The position numbers were made by a program, and so were the translations under genes. Positions 33,601 through 44,439 of a stretch of DNA of 63,424 nucleotides are shown one piece after another (the first letter of the stretch is position 1; each line of letters starts with the position of its first letter). The stretch is from positions 3,960-67,383 of the forward strand of contig UZAN01040071.1 in assembly GCA_900618425.1 (NCBI GenBank), read 5' to 3'. Under the pieces are notes generated by a model. The model saw nothing but the letters and a program-made list of their open reading frames with translations. It searched no databases and had not been told where the DNA came from. This DNA comes from Echinostoma caproni. Its lineage: Eukaryota > Platyhelminthes > Trematoda > Plagiorchiida > Echinostomatidae.

Positions 33601-36600
33601 AATCACGCAAACAACCGTGCGAATTTCGTATACCTAGAATAATAAGGTTAAATAATATTTTGCGGTTCAGCGATCCCACTATTTCAAACAAAAGATAATG
33701 GTTTATATAGCATAATCAATATTTTGTAATATCTTGGTTACAGAACTAACAGATTGGATTACGATGATTTCCATTAAGCAATTTGTAAATTCACTTGTAA
33801 ATTCGACATTTTTTCAGAAAGCAATTGTTTCACTCTGTGAGGGAAAATGGCATCCCCTAGGTTCTTCACGAGGAACTGAGTCCTCAAAATATTCCTTTCC
33901 AGCGAAACAATAATGACATGATTTATCACAAAATTTATCAAGTCTATTGTTCGTTTTTTTAAATTCGTTTCATTCACATATGTTTATTGGTATCAGATTT
34001 ACTTTTTGTCTAATGCCACTTTCATTAACAAGTGCTCACTGAAGCCCTCGCATCTGATGTTACGATCGTCCGATTGAATGTGTTTCTCAGTCCGCTCATA
34101 GTTCCGTTTCGCAGTTTCTAACACATTTCCACCTTCAGTAAACAGCGTACTCAATCACGCATTGTCCAGGTGCTTCCAGTTCTAATTTGCATGTGCCGCG
34201 CTGTTTCTCCTTCATCTCTCTCTCGCGCGCGCTCTGGTTCATTCACACATCTCTGTCTTTTCGCACACGGACAAGCACATCATTTCCATTGTTTTCTGAC
34301 CAATATCCTCAGACAAATCGACTGATCCTTGCATTCAGTGAAATAGTCCCCCTCCCCCCCCCTAAGCAGTTGACAGCTCGGTCGACGCGTTCGATAGAAA
34401 TGAGAACGGGGAGTGAGTGAGTTGTGCGAACTGGGTTCTCTCCATCACTGGTCTCCAAACCGCATAATTCCCAAAGAAGCACGCATACACGTGCACGTCC
34501 ATAAGGATACACATTTGGTCCGCTCCGTTCCCTGTCGATTGTTTTGCCGTGATCAAAGCTGGTATGCCGTATGCGCACGGGTGTTTGCTCATGTTTGAGT
34601 CTATAGATGCGGTTTACCTTGAAATAGCATTCTTTGTTGATTAGTTTAACTCATGTCCTACGATTTCTTCAGAGAACCGCAACTATGGTTTGCCGTTCAT
34701 CGAATAATCGTATCACAATCACACACACACACAAGAAATATCAGCACAGTCACTCCCAAGCATTCTTACAGTAGCTCTTCGACTGCGAAATGTCATGTTG
34801 CACAACCCCCGATAAACGACAGTTGTCCCTGTCTTGTGCTCATCACTTCGTTCATCCGCAATGTTCCCCCATATTTATCTCACCCATCCACCAACCATCA
34901 TTATTCTTCGAACCCTATACTCCAAACTGTTTATGGCTGTCACCCAGACGGTCAGAGTGTATCTCACAAGCACACACACATTGAAGTGCACACTAGCATC
35001 CATACACACACATCTATTCTTTGACAGGAGAGAATAGCAGCATTGGCGAAAAAACTAATTAAACATTCGTCCTATTTCATCTGCTATTCCTGACTTTCCA
35101 GTCGGGTCGTTCACCGACCTACTCATTCGTTCATTCATTCACTCACTCATTCATTCACTCGTTCTGCGGTTTGATCATCGAGATTCATGAAAACTTGCTG
35201 TGCAAACGATCGAGATATAGGCGTCTGCTTTAATTAAAACAAACTTCCATGTGCACATGTCTGCGTGTATGCATATGCGCATCACAAGTTGTATACACAT
35301 GAAAAGACACACACACACACACACTCATAGACACAATTGTGAACAACAGTTGAGCACAAACAAACTCCCGCACATATACATGTGTGAGAGGATTCTAATT
35401 CCCGCGCCGTTTCCCCGTTCTCCGCTGATCGTTTGTTCGAGCTCCCGAGAGAGGAGAGACATAGATGACGGGCTGGTGGGGGAACTGTCAGATAGGTTAC
35501 ATGAAGTAATGCGAGTTGCAACGAAGGGAAGTTTACGAAACAATCCGATAACTAACAAGTACCGACAGGTATCCGAATGAAATGACGAGGATATTAGTAC
35601 ATTTACTTTCGGGTATTTCTAAAATTCACGTTAGCAATTTAGTTTGAATTATGAATATGAAGGGAGTATTGAATATTGTGTAGAAGATCGCTAGTACTGT
35701 TTAAAATGCTGTAGTGAGTGAAGTATTCCATTCACTGAATTCAGCAATCAAATTTTACAATTTAATTCCTTCAATCTTCTCCTTTACTTGGTTCTATCTA
35801 GAGAAGTCTGGATTAGGATAGAACTGTAAAGGAACTTTGGCGCATCTTCGACGCTAACTTTTCTGGCGCTTTTGGCTTTTTCGGCTTTTCGAGTATCTAT
35901 GAGAAGACTGACAAAAATTTCACTGATCTCTATTCGCAATCGAGACAAAAGAACATCCAATTGTGACACTTATTTGTCTATCAAGTTAGTCAAATGTCCT
36001 TTAGGTTTGAGGGTACTTCTGATTAACAAATGCAAGCTGAGTTACCTCAGAAACCAACTTGCCGAATTGAAAAGTTCAAGGAAAACAAGTATAATTCATG
36101 CAAGATTTCAATAGTTGGGACAGCATTTTGCAAATCAATTTTATATTCCAATGGTAGGCGGTTCAAGATTTCTAACGTGAATTGTCCTGTTATTTGATGT
36201 CACAGACAAATGCGACTCTGCAATTAGGGTTGATCAGTGTAGTTATCGGCGAACGTTCGCCGTGTGGGGTTTCCATTCACTCAATGCACCAAAACGGGGT
36301 GCTCATAGACGTCGAAATGATATTTAAATGCTAGAAATTGATTCAGTTGCTTGAATAAATCGGTGAAGATTAGGCTTGGATTTTGACCCTCGGGAAAATT
36401 CAGGTAAATTGCAATCGGGTTATCCAGTTTTCCAGCCTTTTAACATATTTCATCATGGTTGATTCGTATTAGTTGGGGATTGAGCTTTGACTTTTGCCCA
36501 CAGTTCCGGGACCAATCAACACCGAAACTCCAAAAAATGTGAGTGATATTCACAATAGGAATGCATAAGGCATACTGAAACAACATAATTTATGGAAAAA

Positions 36601-39420
36601 TATATCTTCGTATCATATTCCAAACCACTTCACTCATTGCAAGGAAAAGATGATGGGTCATAAAAGTCAAAAATCGTGCGTAAAGTACTTCCATACAGGC
36701 TTCAATGACCTACATTCTTCGAAACAGTCTTGAGAAGCAAAAGTTCATCCGATTTATTCTGGAAATACGGTGTCTCGCATAGCGGTGTCACTGAGAAAGG
36801 GAGACAGAGGGAGCTGGAGCGAGAGCTGAAATTCTATTGATAGCATTCTAGGGGTTGCCTGTAAAATTTGTTACAGTCAATTTGTTGGAAAACAAATGAT
36901 CCGATAAAAGTTCAAGTAAAAACCTGGTCCGTCTGATAATCACTGCTTCAAAAAATGCCAATATTTCGCGTTTCCAGATGAATTGAAGCACTGCTTTTGA
37001 GTTTTCACAAAAATAGGTATTTTCAGATAAAAGTTTGTGAAATTAAGTTTATTGAACAAGTACGTTAAACAGATTGTAACTAATCCATTACTCTTCCGCC
37101 TGCATGCATAAGCTGTGAAAAAGACGGCGTTTTGTTGACAGGGTGGATTTAAAACCCCATCAACCCAATTTTGATGATGAAATTCCCGTACAGAATATAC
37201 AATGGCTAATCAATGGAGTTAATTTTCATTTTCAAATACTTTCACTGCAATAAGCAATAAATCATTTTGTATAATTGTGATCCAATAAACAAATAATCAA
37301 ATGAAAGAGTACTGTAAACACTAGATTCTGCGAATTGCGTAAACTTTCGTTGGGATTGAACTTATTAGAAATTTTGAAAAATTTAAATTTTAGAAATAAA
37401 TTTTGACCCCACACTTGACCTTCTGATAAATTGAACAATATATGGCGAATTATCTACATGGATGACAAATATTGCATCGATATACGGTACTGGTTGATGC
37501 GGAGTGTACCACTAGACTGACTCTACAAATTAACCCTGAGTTTGTTGGATTGGGTAAATGCTTTTGTTATTTTTACCAAGGGGTATACTTTCCGGAGATA
37601 TCGTTTTCTTCTTCATCATCCTCGTCATTGTTAAAGAGGATCACCAATGGTAGAAAGAAAGATTTATATTCTAGAAAATGACGAAGGCAATTATGAGCTA
37701 AATTGATCAAAAACGTGAATGGCAAATTTTTGTACCTTTCTCTTTCTTATGATCGTAGAACATATCAAACTTTGAACCTTTGTAGCATTACGAAATATGT
37801 TTGTAATATTTGCGAACAGTTTGTCTATCTCTGTTGCAAGAACGAAATGATACAGACATAGAGACATTCCACGGGAATGAGCAGCATATTCGATGCACAT
37901 GTTCAAGTAAAACTCAAACACGGTTAATTCTTATTGTTTCAAGCGAAAAGCTCATGGTGAACCGCACACCACACGAAATTTTAAACAACCAGTTCTGTAT
38001 ACAGCTATGTGGTAACTCTTTCTGGTGCTCAAAACAGATAAATCGTAGAAGTACTGGGATGGTGAGTTAAAATCATTTAAAACTTTGTCTGGTGTGACAT
38101 TTTGATCTTTAATCTTATCAAGTCAGCGAAAATGTTTTGTGCAGGTTTCGGATAGCACCACGCTTAGATACTACATATAGTTTATTCTAAAGTACACATA
38201 CAATCGTGTTTATGTTCTATGATTATACAGTTTAGGGGAAAATGTACGGCCAAAGCCACGTGCTTACACAGTCGTGTAAATTGTCACGGTCGTACACTCT
38301 GTCTTCAATTTCACTTGGGATCGCGTTGATAAGCCCATACCCGTGAATCGTCACGCAGAAGATAGAAGGCTTTGCCACGATTAGCAGGAAATCCGTTCGC
38401 GGAGCAATGTGGTTCTGTGTGCTTGTGTGTGTATGTACGTGGGTGGGTGGAATGGAGGGGTACCGGTGCTGCGGCGGCAAAGATAAGCTTTTGTTTATGT
38501 GCTTCCTCGGGCGCCAGCGATACATTTCACATTGGAGATGAATGTTGGCTACGTAAAGGCGCCAAAATCTGTTAGCAAGTTACAGTTTTATACGTTCTGC
38601 TTGTTTTTTAGCATTCTGGTACACCTGGTTTTGGGGACCTGTGTAAACAACCCTGACCCTTTGCACTGAGCTACGGAATACCATGCACAACTGACTTCAC
38701 TGTCCCACAGGTACATCCAAGGCAATCATTTGAACATGTGAAACTACCTCTTTACTGTGACAGTGAACGGGTTTTCTTTGGTTTGCTAAGTTTTGGAAAG
38801 ATTTCTTACAACATTTTCTTCTCAAGTTCAGAAAGATCAAACGTTTGTTGTATTGCACAGAGCTGGGTATACGATAATTAAATATTTATAATAAATAATA
38901 ATAACATTTAACAATCGTTGAATAATCATTCTCATTTATTGGAGTCAGTTATTTTGGACCTAAACTGAAGCTACCAATGGGAATCAAAAGAAGAGTGCAC
39001 ATAAAAAGTCGGAGCACCCACAGCGTAGATTCAGGTAGATATAAGACATAGAAGTTGACAAGTATTTTCGTTGAACACATTAATTGGACTGATGTCGAGT
39101 TAGTTGAGTTCATGCACGTAAACACAAGCATTGATAAGAGTTAAACTACGAACAATTAAACTACATGTTCTGGGCGGCGGCGGTCAAACGGTAAATCTCA
39201 TCCAATACTCGCATCATCACCAGCAGACTTCTCCATTCGCTCTTTGATTAGCCTCTTCCTTCTGAAAAGTTCGACATTATATAAATAATAAAAGAAAGTA
39301 AACAGTTAATAAAGGCTACAGAGTACTTTATGGTTAACTTCGTTGAGTATGGAACAAATAAAGAGGGAACTAAAATGCTGGGAATCACTTTACTTCCGTT
39401 TTTAGTTGGTTTTATCTCAT
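30670..39420. other. Long noncoding region with many microsatellites
   Basis: No supportable gene. Simple repeats include an A/T-rich AATAAATA tract at about 31480-31525, CAG/TAG/CAA at 32861-32887, TAG at 33124-33147, CA at 34721-34732 and 35307-35324, and a TTCA/CTCA tetranucleotide tract at 35119-35166. A poly-C tract lies at 34348-34362. Overlapping ORFs on both strands between 34180 and 35580 follow this simple, GC-richer sequence. A possible tRNA remnant near 31760-31800 keeps only a D-arm-like CGTAGCTCAGCTGA. Confidence 0.45.
35119..35166 (+). repeat. TTCA/CTCA tetranucleotide microsatellite
   Basis: An imperfect array of CATT, CACT and CATT units with a 4-base period. Confidence 0.85.
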
Positions 39421-39429
39421 CAACAGTGA

Positions 39430-39650
39430 CAATCCATTGATCCAATTAAGGATTGAACTCGGGACCACACGGATAGAACTAAGTCACCTTATTCACTTTA
39501 CCTCCGGAATGCTGATCAAACCGTTTTTCATTTCGTTTAAACAGCACAGTTCATCTTTGCAATCCTTTGACGAGCATCACATCTAACCTATCTCAGTACT
39601 GACCTCCAGGGTTATGATTTGGTTTGAAACATTTCGAACCTGATCTGTTG
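39430..39650 (-). repeat. Degraded tRNA-derived SINE-like repeat with 5' extension
   Basis: A minus-strand B-box-like GAGTTCAATCC is at about 39457-39447. The region upstream of the head, up to about 39645, aligns loosely with 30551-30660 (shared ATCTCAGTACTGACCTCCAG-like block). It is older than the 30430 copy. Confidence 0.5.
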
Positions 39651-39869
39651 TTACATGAGAGTAGAGGATGCGCGGCCTTCAAATTTCGGCCGTGCTACAT
39701 TGGTGCTCCAGTTGATAATTTATCAACATTTATCATACATTGGATTTAATTGGTTGAATCAATTTTTTGATCTCTTTCATGCTTGCATACTCCCCGGAAT
39801 CTTTAAAAAACTGGAAACGTTGTGTGCTATCGCGTAAGAGTGGTATTCTCTATCAGTTCAGTTGTCAAG

Positions 39870-40874
39870 TTAAAAATAGATACAAAAAGATGCAGACCGT
39901 CTCGGTCAGGTTTTCTCAGAAAACATCGAGCAGGCTGGGCATTCGCTCTGAATATATCACAAAACCTCAGAAAATGTCGATCCTTGCTATTTGCTCATCA
40001 AACGTACGATCACTATTTTGAAAAGTGTACGACCTCACGAAACTGATAAGGATGAAAAAATACCACGCATGGAGGATAATTATGCCTCAAGAAACGTGGT
40101 TACATCCTGACAATAACGACTCTTTGGTTAAGCTGGATTTCTTTGATATGCATCGGTTGGATAAAGACTGTTCACTACAAAATCGATGTGGTGATCTGAT
40201 AACCTACACCATATCGTCTTGGTATAAATCTTCAAAGATTATCTTCACCTATAACGTGGAATATATCTTTCGGTTGAAAGTAAACCTCGTTTCCTTGGTA
40301 AATATCATTCCATTGTGTCACCAAAACTTTACATAGCACCCTCCAGTAGAACGTCTGGTGTACATACGTTTTCTGATGTATTTATATCCAAACTTTCTAA
40401 CTACACGGAACGCTCTCTTTTTATTGTTAGTGGTGAGTTAAACCATACTGATATTCACTTCTTGACTTCTCTCTCTCTTTCCACAATCTTGTAAATTTTT
40501 TCACAAGAGGAAACGTGCAGCTAGACCTTTTCGAACGATCCTGTGCGAAGAGGAGCCCCTCGAGCAAACTCCGATCAGTGTATCTTAAACGCTTTGCCAA
40601 AAGTCTACTCAAAGAAACATCAGAGGAGACTGACAAATACATCCAGCCGGAAGATTTTTCATAGGCTGTACCACCCGATCCACTTGGTATCACTGAGAGA
40701 AATGGTCTCTCGTACGAATTTTGATCAGTTCTTTGACCCAAGTGTCTCGGTCGAGAATGAACATCTAACGAGCTATTTGAACTTCGGTTTTGACCTCTGC
40801 TGTCTCATGGTCGCTATGTACATCAGTCCCGCCAGATTTTCTTCTCCCAGTTTGAGGACCCTCAGAAAAACCAC
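39870..40874 (+). pseudogene. CR1/L2-like retrotransposon copy A (endonuclease fragment)
   Basis: It encodes the amino half of an apurinic-type (EEP) endonuclease across several broken frames. An SSNVRSL block is near 39994-40014. IIMPQETWLHP is near 40076-40108. A degenerate glycine loop with DLITYT follows near 40195, and LFIVSGELNHTD near 40418-40453. These match in order the corresponding parts of copy B (NVRSL, VIMPQESW, GGGGVITYI, VSGYFN). After about 40530 the frame appears to skip to a linker-like region and then runs into the 302-base gap. Stops and frameshifts abolish function. No RT domain of this copy is seen; it is probably deleted or lost in the gap. Confidence 0.7.
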
Positions 40875-41176
40875 NNNNNNNNNNNNNNNNNNNNNNNNNN
40901 NNNNNNNNNNNNNNNNNNNNNNNNNNNNNNNNNNNNNNNNNNNNNNNNNNNNNNNNNNNNNNNNNNNNNNNNNNNNNNNNNNNNNNNNNNNNNNNNNNNN
41001 NNNNNNNNNNNNNNNNNNNNNNNNNNNNNNNNNNNNNNNNNNNNNNNNNNNNNNNNNNNNNNNNNNNNNNNNNNNNNNNNNNNNNNNNNNNNNNNNNNNN
41101 NNNNNNNNNNNNNNNNNNNNNNNNNNNNNNNNNNNNNNNNNNNNNNNNNNNNNNNNNNNNNNNNNNNNNNNNNNNN
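40875..41176. other. Assembly gap flanked by identical 50-bp sequences
   Basis: There are 302 unresolved bases. The 50 bases before the gap (40825-40874) are repeated exactly after it (41177-41226). This pattern is typical of an unmerged overlap at a contig join. Confidence 0.97.
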
Positions 41177-41226
41177 AGTCCCGCCAGATTTTCTTCTCCC
41201 AGTTTGAGGACCCTCAGAAAAACCAC

Positions 41227-41505
41227 GGAACGGGCATATAAAAATCGTGATCGACCTTTAGCTAAACAAACGTCAGTGCTGTTTGCGTGGTGGGGCCTTC
41301 GAAGTTGACCGCGCGGTCCGTTACATCGTCGGACTCGGAACTATACAATCACTCTTCACAGGATNCACAGGATTTATCTGGGATACACGTCCTTCGTTGC
41401 CATGGGAACGTTGTCATCCTAAATTCTGTGAAATACTCTGCCGTTTTCACGAAGCAACTTCGTACTTCTGGCCACTGGATTTAACCTTCTTTTGCAAATC
41501 GGTTT
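41227..41505. other. Unassigned stretch between copies A and B
   Basis: A short GC-mixed segment. A single N at 41365 is flanked on both sides by CACAGGAT, which looks like another unresolved join. It may be 5' UTR or ORF1 remnants of copy B, but no nucleic-acid-binding motif is visible. Confidence 0.4.
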
Positions 41506-41509
41506 GTAA

Positions 41510-42330
41510 CAGAGAGAAGAATTTACAGAAATCTGAAAAATTTCCCAGAAAACACAGAGCTGGATGACAGGTTTCACTACACAAACGATCAGTTTCAGAC
41601 ATCTGCATTCCAGTAGTCATCACTGGAAATGTGCGCTCCCTGCTTGGCAACACGGCAGAAGTAATAGATCTGACGAGGAGACGTGAACATTCAAAGGTTG
41701 GAGTCATAATGCCACAGGAGAGCTGGATCCACAAAGAAATTTATGATAACGTGGTCAAAATCGACAATTTTTCCATCTGCCGAGTGGATCGACCCACTCC
41801 GGTTCACAAAGGAGGCGGTGGTGTTATCACATACATAAATGACAATTGGTGCAAATCAGGCAAACGAGTCTTTATGTATTCTACCATTTTTATCAGTACT
41901 TCACAGATAGTTAGATAGTTCACAGATATTTTCTCCGCCGCCTTACTAAATTACGTAGACTCCTCCCTTTGCATTGTAAGTGGTTACTTCAATAGATTTG
42001 ATGTCACGTTTTTGACAACCCTTGGACTACAAAACGTTGTTAACCTTCCGACCAGACTCAAGACCTGTCTTGATTTGCGTTTCATTAACGACCTGAATTT
42101 ATTTAACTTGCGCTGTCGTTCCCCTATTGGCACCTCTGATCATGCAACACTGAAATTATCTCCCACGATCTACAGTAGATCCAATCATCAGTTCTACGCT
42201 CGACGTCGTGATCGTCGTCTTCGTCGGCGTCAGTGGCAATCCGAAAATCTTGCTAGACTAAGAGATACATTACATCAGACAGATTTTTATTTGTACATAA
42301 TGACCCCTCCATATTTTGTGATACTCTGAC
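41510..42330 (+). pseudogene. CR1/L2-like copy B, endonuclease domain
   Basis: This part encodes the EEP endonuclease that nicks target DNA in non-LTR retrotransposition. Visible blocks in order: NVRSLLGN (about 41628), VIMPQESW (about 41704-41727, contains the catalytic-type Glu), VDRPTPVHKGGGGVITYI (about 41785-41838), VSGYFNRFDV in a new frame (about 41976-42005), and TSDHATL (about 42132-42152, containing the catalytic Asp-His pair). The frame is broken near 41916-41990. This part precedes the RT of the same copy on the same strand, the standard ORF2 order. The N-terminal block around 41520-41590 parallels copy A at 39890-39950, which shows common ancestry. Confidence 0.8.
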
Positions 42331-42468
42331 TGAATACTTGAAGTTCTGTTATGATACGTGCTGCCCGTGGGAAACTTTATACATACGGTCAGACCGTTTG
42401 TCGTCCCCCACACTTAAACGATTGCGCCGGAAGAAAGAACAAGCTTTCAAGGCGAAAAAGTACTCTTT

Positions 42469-43558
42469 GTGAGGAACCATTCGAAAGCGATCAGGGCTGA
42501 ACTGCGGAGAGTAAACGCCGCTTACGCACATGCACTGCTTGCAAACAGAAATTGTCGGGATACATGGCAAATGATGTTTGAGTTCTGCGGTCTCAAAACG
42601 AAGGGGAACCTTCCAGCTGCCAATGTGGACGATTTCAATCGCCAATTCAGCAATGCTGAAACCGACATCCCTATTCCATTCACAGCAGTTGCCCCCGCTC
42701 CTAATGTTGTTAATTTAAGTACTGATCAAACTGAAGTATTCAAAACGTTCATCAACCTGAAGTCTAATAAAGCATGCGGTCCTGGTGGACTGCCACCTGT
42801 TGTGCTCAAAGTATGTGCAGCCTCCCATTCCCCTGTTTTCATCAACCTACTCAACCTGTGTTTTACTAAACATTGCATTCCGGACTGCTGGAGAGTGGCT
42901 TCTATCACGCCAGTACCCAAAAACGGATCGTCCAAATCTCGCCCGATTGCTAGCATTTCTGTGGGTTTGAAAGTCATGGGAAAGATTTTACTACAAAAGA
43001 TGTTGCCTCAGCTGAATGCACCTGATCCCAATCAATTTGCCTACTGCAGTTCTAGGTCAGCCATTGATGCGTTGGTATCCCTTATTTATTATGCCTTTTC
43101 CTCCTCGGACAGGAAATGTAAAGCTGTTTGGGTGTTTCCTTGATTATAGTGATGCCTTTAATTGTGTTGATAGGTCCAAACTTCTTCAAACTCTTTCTGA
43201 GAAAGGCATTCAGCCGGAGCTTACCAATCTGTTAAGTAATTACTTCACCCGTCGATCACAGTTTACCAAATATAAGGGTTGTAACTCTTCACTTTTACCC
43301 TCAACTCAAGTAGTTCTTCAAGGCGCTATTCTCTCTCCCTTCTTGTTCAAAACCTATATTTCTTCTATGCCTGTTTTTGATGATTGTCTGCTAATTAAGT
43401 ATGCCGATTATGTTGTGCATGGCATGATGTTTTCGAATTCCTCTGTGTACCCCAAACTTATGCAAAATATTTCACTGCTCACCAAATGGTCTTCACAACA
43501 CAATCTTAGAATGAATCCTTCCAAGTGTAATGATGTTTTTTTCTTTACTGAAGGGTGA
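42469..43558 (+). pseudogene. CR1/L2-like copy B, reverse transcriptase domain
   Basis: RT of a non-LTR retrotransposon that would prime cDNA synthesis at the nicked target. The first part is open from 42469 to 43141 and contains the conserved NKACGPGGLPPVVLK block (about 42767-42811) and a template-grip-like SRPIASISVGLKVMGKIL (about 42937-42990). A one-base insertion near 43137-43140 shifts the frame. The second frame (43016-43558) carries motif A DYSDAFNCVDR (about 43142-43174), motif B LQGAILSPFLF (about 43317-43349) and motif C. Motif C reads YADY at 43400-43411 instead of YADD: the second catalytic Asp is lost through GAT to TAT at 43409. The thumb-like KYLGV follows near 43635. Length and order agree with CR1/L2 RTs. 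The copy is clearly inactive. Confidence 0.88.
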
Positions 43559-44298
43559 TCAATATATTGATGTGATGAACTCTTGTCAGCATTTCATTAT
43601 CAATGGTGAATAAGTTTCCAGAGCATGCTCCGTCAAATATCTTGGGGTCACCATTTCCCGCAATCTTTCTTGATCTCCTCATGTCATCGAGATATTTCAG
43701 AAAGTCAGAAAACTTACCTTTTACATTATTCGTTTGAAGATGCCATTTACCCAACTCACTTAATAAAGCGTTTTGTTTTATCCTGTATCCTTCCCCACTG
43801 GCTTTATGCATCCCCTGCTATTTTTCCGGGTCTTTTAATCAAAGACTTCTAACTCATACGCACATCCTTCAAACACGTATGTCGATACAGCTGCATATCC
43901 CGTGAGTATGTCGTGCAGTTTATCATTTCACAGCACCTTAGGGCATGCCAGAAACTTCCTACCAGAATATTACTTGACCCATCTCACCCACTGTACCAGC
44001 AACTTAGTCAATATACCTCCAAATCTATCACTCGTTCAATGTATAAGCATGCGGCAGCACGCACCACTACATACACCACTACATACATAATACCGTACTT
44101 GGCACGGTTTCTTACCAACGCTGATCTTGTCATTGGGACTATTAGACAAAATCTTTGCTAAATTGGCGTTTATATATGCAACGCATCATCATACGTTTTG
44201 TTACCATGTAATTTCCAAAGAAGAGTGATTGTGTAGTAGCTGAATGTTCATCCCTTATGGGGAGAATTAAAGCCGCTTCTTGACTTGACTTGACTTGA
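43559..44298 (+). mobile_element. CR1/L2-like copy B, C-terminus, 3' UTR and TTGAC tail
   Basis: Decayed post-RT region in several frames, including HWLYASPAIFPGLL near 43800 and a carboxy block ending at about 44161. It is followed by a short 3' UTR with AATTAAAG at about 44266-44273. The element ends in a TTGAC repeat (44279-44298). CR1/L2 elements characteristically end in short direct repeats rather than long poly(A). Confidence 0.75.
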
Positions 44299-44439
44299 TC
44301 AAGAATGAGATCCAAAATCTTGACCAACTTCACACTGAAACCATACTTAGTGACCAGAATTGCAGGTAAATATGTAGTACTATGAAAAACTCTGTGGAAC
44401 AAAAGTCAGACTACACGGGCCTCAACCCTTAGCAGATGA

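Noticed and set aside
34187..35580. Dense overlapping ORFs on both strands
   Set aside because: The GC-richer microsatellite sequence has few stops in all frames; the His/Thr-rich products reflect CA repeats.
40543..41241. ORFs of 232 and 153 codons across the second gap
   Set aside because: The frames cross 302 unresolved bases flanked by an exact duplication, so they have no meaning as proteins.
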